A stretch of DNA of 64,000 bases from RBC074 sp964470555 (GTDB taxonomy: Bacteria; Acidobacteriota; Blastocatellia; RBC074), in NCBI GenBank assembly GCA_964470555.1, contig CAYYDG010000022.1:1-64000 (forward strand). The letters run 5' to 3'. Shown one piece after another: positions 44,875 to 52,637 of this stretch. A program made the position numbers and the translations under genes. The number at the start of each line of letters is the position of its first letter. Positions within the stretch are counted from its first letter, which is position 1. Below the pieces are notes generated by a model that had not been told where the DNA came from, searched no databases, and worked only from the letters and a program-made list of their open reading frames with translations.

Positions 44875-44907
44875 AAAAAAGGAGAGGTTTCGACCTCTCC
44901 TTTTTTT
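44875..44907 (+). terminator. Rho-independent terminator with a UUCG loop, possibly bidirectional
   Basis: Stem AAAAAAGGAGAGGT with ACCTCTCCTTTTTTT around a TTCG tetraloop, 25 bases after the receptor stop. The symmetrical A and T runs let it serve the convergent gene ending at 44927 as well. Confidence 0.92.
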
Positions 44908-44926
44908 GTTTGGTTGAAGCCCTGTT

Positions 44927-45274
<348 letters not shown>

Positions 45275-45280
45275 TTTTCG

Positions 45281-45336
45281 ATTGCGGATTCGGCGCGGCG
45301 TTCGAGCCGCAATCCGAAATCCGCATTCCGCAATCA
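45281..45336. repeat. AATCCGCAATC-type inverted repeat
   Basis: GATTGCGGATTCGGC-like sequence on the left and GCCGCAATCCGAAATCC plus CGCATTCCGCAATC on the right form an imperfect palindrome. It fills the space between the Spx/ArsC start and the end of the next minus-strand gene. The same unit occurs inside the PSCyt gene (28147-28187) and at the end of lgt (63187-63228). Confidence 0.7.
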
Positions 45337-45338
45337 GA

Positions 45339-45995
45339 TTAGCCTTCCGTGCGGCCGATGACGACCATACCAATCGCCAGCGAACCGGATGTGGTTTTCA
45401 GCGTGGTTTCCAGGATGACGTGTTCGTGTTCATTATTGACAATCTTCGGCAAGTCTTTTTCGTCAGTCGTCGCCATGCCGAAATACCAAGCTGATGGATG
45501 GCCAGTGCCAGCAGCAGCACGACTGAGTTTCAGCATTTCATCCATTTTCATCGTTGTATTCGGGTCTTTGTCGTCGGCGGCAGGACAAATCAAAAAGAAA
45601 TCGCGTGCAGCCGAAACGCCCAGATGATTGCCGTCCTGCAAAATCAGCGCATAGCGCAAGGTGTACCATCCGGCTTTGACGCCCTGCCCACGAAAGTCCG
45701 ACGTGTTCGATGGAAAGTTGATGACGCCAATGAATGTTCCCTCGGCAATCTGGCCAAAACTGGCACCTGGAATTTCTTCCTTGCCGACTGGAACTTCCTT
45801 GCGAAACCAGATGTCGCAAACGGTTTTGCCTTTGTCATCTGTAACGCGCAAACCTTTATCGTCCAGCGCGCTGCGTGTAGCTTCATTGACGGCGGAATCT
45901 TTCAGCGCGGCGATGGATTCAACCTTGAAGTTTTCTGCCAGCGCCAGCGGAGCCAGTGCAATCAACAACAAAAAAGCAAACAACTGCTTTACCAT
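45339..45995 (-). CDS. Secreted protein of unknown function
   Basis: ATG at 45995 has AAGGAG upstream (218 aa). The signal peptide is about 1-20 (MVKQLFAFLLLIALAPLALA). The mature part contains one Cys in TVCDIWFRKEVPVG and another in FFLICPAADDKDPN, and the block GVKAGWYTLRYALILQDGNH, which looks like a conserved beta-rich family in Acidobacteriota. No catalytic motif is recognised. The gene is co-directional with the Spx/ArsC gene downstream and the gene at 46104-46775 upstream. Confidence 0.7.
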   Translation of the reverse strand: MVKQLFAFLLLIALAPLALAENFKVESIAALKDSAVNEATRSALDDKGLRVTDDKGKTVCDIWFRKEVPVGKEEIPGASFGQIAEGTFIGVINFPSNTSDFRGQGVKAGWYTLRYALILQDGNHLGVSAARDFFLICPAADDKDPNTTMKMDEMLKLSRAAAGTGHPSAWYFGMATTDEKDLPKIVNNEHEHVILETTLKTTSGSLAIGMVVIGRTEG

Positions 45996-46017
45996 CCAAA
46001 CTCCTTCTCGAAAGCGA

Positions 46018-46087
46018 AATAGACAGGACTTACAGGATGATTCAGGATGAAAACCAATCCTGAGAAATCTTGTGAATCCTGTCTATT
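46018..46087. repeat. Intergenic inverted repeat (ATAGACAGGA / TCCTGTCTAT)
   Basis: The arms 46018-46028 and 46077-46087 are perfect inverted complements; the centre has further AGGAT and ATCCT matches. It fills the gap between two secreted-protein genes. Related AATCCTGT units occur near 135-175. Confidence 0.6.
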
Positions 46088-46103
46088 CTGATTTGAATTG
46101 ATT

Positions 46104-46775
46104 TTATTTGGCGAAATGTCCGACGAAGGCGCTGCGTTTTTCGCGCAGCGACCAGCTTACGCCCAAGCCCTCGCCTTTGAATTGATCCAGCGACGCGACT
46201 GCGGGCATTGCGTGCGAAGTGGCGGTGAGCGGCGGATAATACGTTTGTTCGTGGCCACAGATTTTGTCGCGTTGCGTGAATTGCCGCGTGATGATGCTGG
46301 CCAGTTCGCCCGCCTGCAATTGACCGCCCATCGGATGTTCGCCATGGAATTCCAGCGAAATGTTGATCGGAGCGGCTTCGGTGCGAACGATGTTTTTCAG
46401 CAACTCGCCGCCCATTTCCTGAGCAAATGCTTTTAACGCATCTCGCTGTTCCGGTGTCGCTTTTTCGTCAAAGATCAAAACAGCTTTGGCCGGAAATGGA
46501 TTTTCGTATGGGCTGCCCAACGTGCCGGAAGCTTTGGCGACTCCGACGACGCTCAATCCATCGAGCTTGACGCCGTTCCATTCGCCTTTCGACACGCGCC
46601 AACCGACGATGGCTTGATCGCCCATCAAATTGACTTCAGCCATTGCGAAACAATGACCAGTCCAGACATCGGCGTTGCGCGATTCGATGTATTCGCCGTA
46701 AATCTGCTGGGCGCTGGCCGTCGAAACCAGCATTGATGCAAAGCAAATCGAAAGTATCAGAGTGAGTTTTCGCAT
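46104..46775 (-). CDS. Secreted DUF1326-like protein (tentative)
   Basis: ATG at 46775, with GGAGGGTAGTAAC upstream (223 aa). The signal peptide is about 1-22 (ending STASA). The first mature segment, YGEYIESRNADVWTGHCFAM, followed by AEVNLMGDQAIVGWRV and WNGVKLDGLSVVGVAKAS, resembles DUF1326, though I am not certain. Two Cys residues are present (HCFAM and KICGHEQ), perhaps a redox or metal pair. Function unknown. Confidence 0.65.
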   Translation of the reverse strand: MRKLTLILSICFASMLVSTASAQQIYGEYIESRNADVWTGHCFAMAEVNLMGDQAIVGWRVSKGEWNGVKLDGLSVVGVAKASGTLGSPYENPFPAKAVLIFDEKATPEQRDALKAFAQEMGGELLKNIVRTEAAPINISLEFHGEHPMGGQLQAGELASIITRQFTQRDKICGHEQTYYPPLTATSHAMPAVASLDQFKGEGLGVSWSLREKRSAFVGHFAK

Positions 46776-46801
46776 TGTTACTACCCTCCATGATTATGTT
46801 T

Positions 46802-46864
46802 GGAGTACCGCCTTCAGGCGGCGATGCTCAAGTTCAAAGTTTTGCCGCCTGAAGGCGGTACTCC
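46802..46864. repeat. REP-like palindrome pair (CCGCCTTCAGGCGG family)
   Basis: The unit 46802-46822 (starting GGAGTACCGCC) and the unit 46844-46864 are exact reverse complements, 21 bases apart. Each contains a smaller palindrome, CCGCCTTCAGGCGG or its complement. This is a second REP-type family, distinct from the AAGCTGSCAGCTT one. Confidence 0.75.
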
Positions 46865-46872
46865 GAGCCGTT

Positions 46873-47100
46873 TCAGGCTACAGCGATTTCCTGGCAATGG
46901 CAATTGCGCTCGCTGGCGTCACAGTTGCCGGGTTCGGCTAACTGACCGTCCGGTCCCAACGGCCCTTGCGTGTACAAACACCAGAACACACCGGTGTGCG
47001 TGTGGTGCGGGTCTTCTTCTGACCAGACGAACATATTTTTGGTGCGTAGCGCTGCGCACAAGTTCGGACGATTCGGATCCAAGTTGTGAAGTTCAGGCAT
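46873..47100 (-). CDS. Small Cys/His-rich protein of unknown function
   Basis: ATG at 47100 has AAGGAG 8 bases upstream (75 aa). It contains DPHHTHTGVFWCLYTQGPLG and C-terminal CDASERNCHCQEI, with five Cys and three His in total. The pattern suggests a metal-binding site. There is no signal peptide or membrane helix. The strong ribosome site and distinctive composition argue for a real gene. It lies just downstream of the molybdenum hydroxylase genes in the same direction, which suggests, but does not prove, a link. Confidence 0.7.
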   Translation of the reverse strand: MPELHNLDPNRPNLCAALRTKNMFVWSEEDPHHTHTGVFWCLYTQGPLGPDGQLAEPGNCDASERNCHCQEIAVA

Positions 47101-47112
47101 GGTTATCTCCTT

Positions 47113-47187
47113 CGTTGAGGGACGGCGGGAAAGAGGGATTGAAGGACTGAGCGAAAACGTCTCTCAGTCCCGCTGTCTCTCCCTCCA
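47113..47187. repeat. Purine/pyrimidine-rich inverted repeat (GAGGGAC family)
   Basis: GAGGGACGGCGGGAAAGAGGG-like sequence on the left and CTGTCTCTCCCTCC on the right, with an inner stem GGACTGAG/CTCAGTCC, lie in the gap between the FAD-subunit gene and the small Cys/His gene. The same family is inside the DUF1800 gene at 13645-13770. Confidence 0.6.
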
Positions 47188-47197
47188 GCCATCTTCG

Positions 47198-48175
47198 CTA
47201 CCCAGCCGCTTGCAGAATCGCGCGTTTGACGGCGACCTGAGCGAGTTGAATTTTGTATCCGTTGCGGCTCAGCGCGTGAGCATTGGCGACAGCGATCTTG
47301 CCAGCTTCGGCGGCGACGTCTTCCGTGATCGTTTTGCCAATCAGGAATTTTGCCGCTTCGTCCGCTTTCCACGGAGTCGGCGCAACGTGTCCAAGCGCAA
47401 TGCGCGCCGAAGTGACCTTCTTCGCCCCATCGAGTTTGAACGCCACCGAAGCCGCCGCCAACGGCCAATCCAGAGCTTCGCGTTGACGAACTTCATACGT
47501 CGCGCTGCGAACGCCAAGCGCGGACGGGATGTTGATCGCCGTCACGATTTCGTTCGGAGCCAACACGGTTTCGCGGTCGCTGGCGGATTTCGGCGTGACA
47601 AAGAATTTGTCGGCGTCCACTTCTCTCGCGCCATTTGGCCCGAAGACGGAAATCTTCGCTGCCAGAGCAATCAATCCCGGCCCCAGGCTGGATGCGCTGA
47701 CGAATTTGGCTTCGCCATCATTACCCAAAATCGCGTGGTATCGGTTGTCGCCGTTTTCGACCAGCGCTTTGCCCGCTTCGTCCTTCGCCAACACGCCGAA
47801 TCCGGCGCGGAAATACCAGCATCGCGGACGCTGGCACAAGTCGCCGCCTACGGTTCCCATGTTGCGAATCTGCGGGCTGGTGATTTCCTTCGCTGCTTGC
47901 GTCAACGCCGGAAGATTCTTGCCCAGCCGATCAATCAGTTCTTCCAGCGAAGTCAGCGCGCCGATGCGTGCGCCACCTGCGCGGTTGAAGGTGATGCCGC
48001 GAAGCTCGGCAATGTTTTTGATGTTGACCACTCGTTTGGGCGTAACCAGAAAATCCTTCATCAACGAAAGCAGATCGGTTCCGCCCGCGATGACTTCGGT
48101 TTCGCCCCATTGATTGCCGAGCAGCGCTACGGCTTGTTCTTTTGTCGTCGGGTTTGCGTATTCAAAGTTTTGCAT
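47198..48175 (-). CDS. FAD-binding subunit of a molybdenum hydroxylase (CoxM/XdhB type)
   Basis: ATG at 48175 overlaps the stop of the large-subunit gene by one base (325 aa). The FAD-binding motifs are present: EVIAGGTDLLSLMKD near the N-terminus and QIRNMGTVGGDLCQRPRCWY in the middle, followed by the CO-dehydrogenase flavoprotein C-terminal domain (LGHVAPTPWKADEAAKFLIG). It passes electrons from the iron-sulfur subunit to an acceptor. It is the last of the three subunit genes. Confidence 0.92.
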   Translation of the reverse strand: MQNFEYANPTTKEQAVALLGNQWGETEVIAGGTDLLSLMKDFLVTPKRVVNIKNIAELRGITFNRAGGARIGALTSLEELIDRLGKNLPALTQAAKEITSPQIRNMGTVGGDLCQRPRCWYFRAGFGVLAKDEAGKALVENGDNRYHAILGNDGEAKFVSASSLGPGLIALAAKISVFGPNGAREVDADKFFVTPKSASDRETVLAPNEIVTAINIPSALGVRSATYEVRQREALDWPLAAASVAFKLDGAKKVTSARIALGHVAPTPWKADEAAKFLIGKTITEDVAAEAGKIAVANAHALSRNGYKIQLAQVAVKRAILQAAG

Positions 48176-50328
48176 TACGCCTTACCTCCTTTTTTGGCCA
48201 GAGCCGCCAAAACGCGATCCGGGGTCAACGGCAACGTCGGCACACGCACGCCGATGGCGTTGGCGACGGCGTTGGAAATCGCCGCGCCGGGCGAAACCGT
48301 CGGCGGTTCGCCAATGCCTATCACGCCGCGTTCGTCGTAACCTTTGCCGGTCATCATGTGAACTTTGAAATTGCCTATGTCGCGCAATCCGGCCAGTCGG
48401 TAAAACTCCATGTTGGCGTTCAACATCTTGCCGGTTTGATCGTCCATCACGCGCTCTTCGTACAGCGCAAAGGTCACACCCATAATCATCGCGCCGAAGA
48501 CCTGACTTTCAGTCGTCTTCATATCAATGATCAGGCCGCAATCCTGCACGGCGACGAAGTTGTTCATCTTGACGACGCCGGTTTCGATGTCCACGGAAAC
48601 ATCGGCCATTTGCACGCCGCCGACTCCGGCCGTGGTCAGAGTTTCTCTGCCCGGATTTTTGCCGCGCGTGGTCAAGGGTTGCGTGCCGAGTTTGGCGCAC
48701 GCCTGTTTCCAGGTCATGGCGTTCGTCGGTTTGCCGATCTCGACGATTTTGCCGCCTGCGGCTTCCAGCTTGTCGGGCGTGGTGTTCATCGTTGGAGCGA
48801 CTTTTTCCAGGATTGTGTTCAGCGCATCAACAGCGGCTCGCCGCGTCGAAGCGCTGATACCGCCAACCGTAGTCGAACCGCCTGAACCGCCGGAAACCGG
48901 GTAACGATTGTCGCCGATGTGAACTTTGACCTGATCCAGCGGAATCGCAAAAGTGTCCGCCGCGACAATTGCCAACACGGTTCGCGTGCCAACGCCGAGG
49001 TCTTGCGTGCCCATTTTGATTTCAACTGTGCCGTCAGGATGAACCGTCAGGTCGCAATCGCTGGCATGACCGCCTCCGCCCCAGGTGTGCAGCGACAATC
49101 CCAAACCGCGTTTGACCGTCTTGGTGCTGCCCGGAGCGCCTTCGCCGCGAGGCCGCCAGAGTTTTTTCCATTCGATCATTTCCGCAGCTTTCATGAATTC
49201 GTCGCGGTAAACGTTCTGGCGAACGCCGGCGAGCGACAGGTTTTTCAAAAACAGATCGAGCGGATCCATTCCCAGTTTCGCTGCCATGTCTTCAAATGCG
49301 GACATCGTAATCAAACAGGCTTGTGGATGATTCGGCGCGCGCCAGGCGCGTTGCGGCCCGGTGTTGGTCGGAACTACGGAAAAGACTTCTTTGCGATCCG
49401 CGACCTTCAATACATAAGGAAGTTGGTTGGCAAAGCTGAAATTGCCTACGCCGCCTGTGCCCCAGGCTTGGGATTCCCAGGCGACGATGGTTCCGTCTTT
49501 TTTGGCGCCGATTTTGACTTTGGCGTAAGCCGACGGGCGTGTGCCCGCGACCATCAATTCTGCGTCCCGTTCCAACATCAACTTGACCGGTTTGCCGCCA
49601 GCCATTTTGGAAACTTTGGCGGCTTCGATGCCCCAACGATCAACAGGGAATTTGCTGCCGAATCCTCCGCCGATGTGTTCCATCTTGATGCGAACATTTC
49701 CGGCAGGCAGTCCCAATGCCTGGGCGAATTGTCCACCATTGGCCGAAACCGATTGCGTGGATTGATGCACCAACAGGTTTTTGTCGTCTTCCCATTCAGC
49801 AATCAGCCCGTGCGGTTCCAAACAACAATGCGTGATGACATCGTTGCCGTATTCGCCTTCCAAAATGACATCGGCCTCGGCAAAAGCTTTGGCCGGATCG
49901 CCCGCGACGTTTTCGCTGGGTTTGCGGCGACTGGCTTCCGGGACTGCGTCCCAATCTTTGTCGTTTACCAGATGCGGAAGTTTTTCGTAAACCACCTTGA
50001 TGGCGCGTGCGGCGTCTTCGGCCTGAGCTTCGGTTTCCGCCGCCACGACGGCGATTTCGTCGCCCGCCCACTGAATTTCCGTTCCGGCATCCTGGATGAT
50101 TTTGACGGCTTTGACGCCGGGCATTTTTTCGGCGACGCTCAGATCAATGCTGACAATTTTGGCGTGCGCGTGCGGCGAGCGCAGCACCTTGCCAAATAAC
50201 ATGCCGGGACGGTTCAAGTCGTAAGTGTATTTCGCGCGGCCCGAAACCTTGTCCGGGCCGTCCAGCCGCGAAATGCGTTTGCCGATGTGAGTTCGTTTGC
50301 CTTCTTCAGGCCATTTGTACTCAGCCAT
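48175..50328 (-). CDS. Molybdopterin-binding large subunit of a xanthine/aldehyde dehydrogenase-type enzyme
   Basis: ATG at 50328 overlaps the small-subunit stop by 8 bases (717 aa). The opening GKRISRLDGPDKVSGRAKYT is typical of the family. The molybdenum domain includes LEPHGLIAEWE, HIGGGFGSKFPVDRWGIEAA, GSGGSTTVGGISASTRRAAV and GVIGIGEPPTVSPGAAISNA, where the Glu of GEPP is the usual catalytic base. The active-site loop of true CO dehydrogenase (AYxCSFR) is absent, so an aldehyde or purine-type substrate is more likely. There is no signal peptide; export could occur with the Tat-tagged small subunit. Confidence 0.9.
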   Translation of the reverse strand: MAEYKWPEEGKRTHIGKRISRLDGPDKVSGRAKYTYDLNRPGMLFGKVLRSPHAHAKIVSIDLSVAEKMPGVKAVKIIQDAGTEIQWAGDEIAVVAAETEAQAEDAARAIKVVYEKLPHLVNDKDWDAVPEASRRKPSENVAGDPAKAFAEADVILEGEYGNDVITHCCLEPHGLIAEWEDDKNLLVHQSTQSVSANGGQFAQALGLPAGNVRIKMEHIGGGFGSKFPVDRWGIEAAKVSKMAGGKPVKLMLERDAELMVAGTRPSAYAKVKIGAKKDGTIVAWESQAWGTGGVGNFSFANQLPYVLKVADRKEVFSVVPTNTGPQRAWRAPNHPQACLITMSAFEDMAAKLGMDPLDLFLKNLSLAGVRQNVYRDEFMKAAEMIEWKKLWRPRGEGAPGSTKTVKRGLGLSLHTWGGGGHASDCDLTVHPDGTVEIKMGTQDLGVGTRTVLAIVAADTFAIPLDQVKVHIGDNRYPVSGGSGGSTTVGGISASTRRAAVDALNTILEKVAPTMNTTPDKLEAAGGKIVEIGKPTNAMTWKQACAKLGTQPLTTRGKNPGRETLTTAGVGGVQMADVSVDIETGVVKMNNFVAVQDCGLIIDMKTTESQVFGAMIMGVTFALYEERVMDDQTGKMLNANMEFYRLAGLRDIGNFKVHMMTGKGYDERGVIGIGEPPTVSPGAAISNAVANAIGVRVPTLPLTPDRVLAALAKKGGKA

Positions 50329-50998
50329 TGCGTTGTCCTCCTCTCGTCATTCTTGCCGGGCCTTTTTTCAGGGCAGCAGAAGCCTGCGCGATGGCGCCTT
50401 TGATGCCGTGATAGGTTCCGCAGCGGCAGAGATTGCCGCCGACGCCCATTTCGATTTGTTCATCGGTCGGCGAGGGATGTTTATCCAGCAACGCCTTGCA
50501 AGCCATAACGAATCCAGGCGTGCAGAACCCGCATTGCTGGGCGTCGTTGTCCCAGAATGCCTGTTGCACCGGATGCAGCGTGTCGCCTTTGGCCAGCGAT
50601 TCGACGGTTTCGATCTTCTTGCCTTGCGCTTCGATGGCCAGCACTGTGCAGCCGTACACAGGTTTGCCGTCCATGACAATCGTGCAAGCTCCGCAAGTGG
50701 CGCGGTCGCACACGCGCTTGGCTCCGGTCGTGTCCAGGTCGTTGCGTAGCGTGTCCAGCAACGTCGCGCGAGGTTCGACGCTGACTTGCCTGGGCGAGCC
50801 GTTGATGGTCAATGTGATGTCGGCTTTGCCAGGGCCGTAAATCTTGACTTCGGCGCCAGCGGCTTTGACGACTTTTTCGCCGCCAGCCACCAGCGGAATC
50901 GTCAACACGACGCCTGTACCTTTCAGGAATTTTCGGCGCGACACAGCGGACTCTGTAGAGTCGGCAGGATGGTCATGCCGTTCGTCAGAACTGCTCAT
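50321..50998 (-). CDS. 2Fe-2S subunit of the molybdenum hydroxylase, with a Tat signal
   Basis: ATG at 50998 with GAGGTAACTG upstream (225 aa). A twin-Arg signal (AVSRRKFLKGTGVVLTIPLV) precedes the ferredoxin domain with CDRATCGACTIVMDGKPVYGC, then the alpha-helical 2Fe-2S domain QQCGFCTPGFVMAC and GNLCRCGTYHGI. It relays electrons from molybdenum to FAD. The Tat signal implies that the whole complex is folded in the cytoplasm and exported to the periplasm. It is the first gene of the three. Confidence 0.92.
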   Translation of the reverse strand: MSSSDERHDHPADSTESAVSRRKFLKGTGVVLTIPLVAGGEKVVKAAGAEVKIYGPGKADITLTINGSPRQVSVEPRATLLDTLRNDLDTTGAKRVCDRATCGACTIVMDGKPVYGCTVLAIEAQGKKIETVESLAKGDTLHPVQQAFWDNDAQQCGFCTPGFVMACKALLDKHPSPTDEQIEMGVGGNLCRCGTYHGIKGAIAQASAALKKGPARMTRGGQRNG

Positions 50999-51183
50999 CA
51001 GTTACCTCCGTTGGTCAGAAAGAGAAGTGGAGTGAGATTACGAAACATCAGGTCTACGCTTGTTCATACGCAGCCCTGACCGTTTGGTTACAGCCATTTT
51101 TCCAAGTGAATTACATCAAGTTTGAAGTGCGCGCGAAGTATAGCAACGGGCTTTTGAGGTGACAAGAAACTGATGGTCGGTGT

Positions 51184-51741
51184 TCACTTCGTGCGGCGTG
51201 AAAACTTGATCGCCGCATCCCATCGCCGTCGCCAAAAACTTTTTCGAGCCTGCTTAAATCGTCGAAACCATTCCCGGATCAAGAGCGATTGATGATGCGC
51301 GCGCCGGTAAATTCGCGTGGCTTTGATTGTGGCATACACGCGAGTCTTGAAGCCCACAAATCGCGTATGCAACCAGGCAAACCAGCCGATCAACAACAAC
51401 TTCGTTTCAGTCAGTTGATAGATGCGAGCGATCAACGCCGTTCCGGCGATTTTGGCGGCTGCGGCGATCAAAAAACCGAAGACCGGTTGCCCGTGCGCGA
51501 TAAACCACAAGGCCGCCAATTTGACTGGAAACAACAACAACGAAGGCGTCGCAAACATCGCCAGCGCTCCATAAGGCGGCAAGCCGACGATCAAGACCTC
51601 CAACTGACGAAAGATCGGCAAGCGTCCAATCGTCGCCGCCAGCCGCTGCAGATCGTCCCACAGCCAATCTTCCAGCAGCACGATAATCGCCGCGATCAGA
51701 ACGAATGGCGCGGACAAGAGTTTCTTTAACCGTGGCTTCAT
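51184..51741 (-). CDS. Conserved membrane protein of unknown function
   Basis: ATG at 51741 (185 aa), only 6 bases after the TOPRIM-like gene stop. Three to four hydrophobic segments (APFVLIAAIIVLLEDWLW, YGALAMFATPSLLLFPVKLA, GFLIAAAAKIAGTALIARIY) are followed by a strongly basic C-terminal third (KARKS-, RRRW-like). I recall similar proteins in Proteobacteria without defence genes, so the link to the upstream ATPase-TOPRIM pair may be incidental. Confidence 0.68.
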   Translation of the reverse strand: MKPRLKKLLSAPFVLIAAIIVLLEDWLWDDLQRLAATIGRLPIFRQLEVLIVGLPPYGALAMFATPSLLLFPVKLAALWFIAHGQPVFGFLIAAAAKIAGTALIARIYQLTETKLLLIGWFAWLHTRFVGFKTRVYATIKATRIYRRAHHQSLLIREWFRRFKQARKSFWRRRWDAAIKFSRRTK

Positions 51742-51747
51742 TGCTTC

Positions 51748-52608
51748 TTAAAGGTGGTTGGCTAGTTCGGCAAAGTCATCGGGAATGAAGTAATTCGGTT
51801 GGTACAGCTTCCCCAATGAATCAATCAGCTTGTCGTAAAAAGCTTGCTTGGGCGTTTGCTTTGAATTATTTCCATGCTTGATGCGTAAAGCTCCCTGAAT
51901 CGCATTATAAAAACGATCCAGCAGTTCTTTGCCCCGCAAATCTTCCACGTATTTTTCGTCGGCAAAGAATTCTGCTTGACGAAGTGTGTTCAGGGTCTCG
52001 TCGTAAAATTGGCTGATGCTGGCGCCCTGCAGCTCTGGCATTTGGATCAAGCGTCTGGTTGCTTGATCCAGTCGAGAGGATTCGTTGTTAAAGTGGGTGA
52101 GCCAATCATTGCGATTATGCAAACCACTGCTGAGGCCACTTAACTGCAATTGCAAACCGTTGAGCAACGTGACCAGATGGCTATGCGTTAGCCAGCCAGC
52201 ATGATCTTCAAGCATGTCTCTCGCTAATTGCTCCAAAAGTTTTCTTACCGCTTCGAGATTTTGTGGCAATGTCGAAGCATTTTGGCGTTTAGGAATGCTT
52301 TGAACGGAGTCCCAAAGAACTTCCGGTTTCAGCAAGTAGTTTTCGATTTCATGCCGATGCCATATAAGTCTGTCGCTGTTTGGCGTCCAGCTATTCGCTG
52401 CATCCTGTCGGGATTTGTAGTTGCGATCTTCTATTGTTACGACTTTGCCATATTGGCCTTTTTTGCGTTCGTATGCCGCTACGCTACGCAACCCACTGTC
52501 GCCCCCAGCAAGTTGAATTGTGACATCTTTTCCCAGTCTCTGGGCAATGATTGTATTCAGGACTCGGATGTCAGTCTGGCCTTCGCAAATCAAAAGAACA
52601 TTTGCCAT
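51748..52608 (-). CDS. TOPRIM-like (DUF4435-type) protein, second gene of ATPase-TOPRIM pair 2
   Basis: ATG at 52608 has GAGGGT upstream (286 aa). VLLICEGQTDIRVLNTIIAQ gives TOPRIM residue E9; TIEDRNYKS (D61, N63) stands where pair 1 has DRD; HRHEIENYLLKPE (84-96) is the shared motif. The C-terminal 180 residues are helical and not recognised. The gene starts 29 bases after the ATPase stop. The D-x-N variant could change metal binding compared with the D-x-D of the 22094-22891 protein. Presumed effector nuclease, not demonstrated. Confidence 0.72.
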   Translation of the reverse strand: MANVLLICEGQTDIRVLNTIIAQRLGKDVTIQLAGGDSGLRSVAAYERKKGQYGKVVTIEDRNYKSRQDAANSWTPNSDRLIWHRHEIENYLLKPEVLWDSVQSIPKRQNASTLPQNLEAVRKLLEQLARDMLEDHAGWLTHSHLVTLLNGLQLQLSGLSSGLHNRNDWLTHFNNESSRLDQATRRLIQMPELQGASISQFYDETLNTLRQAEFFADEKYVEDLRGKELLDRFYNAIQGALRIKHGNNSKQTPKQAFYDKLIDSLGKLYQPNYFIPDDFAELANHL

Positions 52609-52637
52609 TGTGTTACCCTCTAACTGTCTTGTTTATT

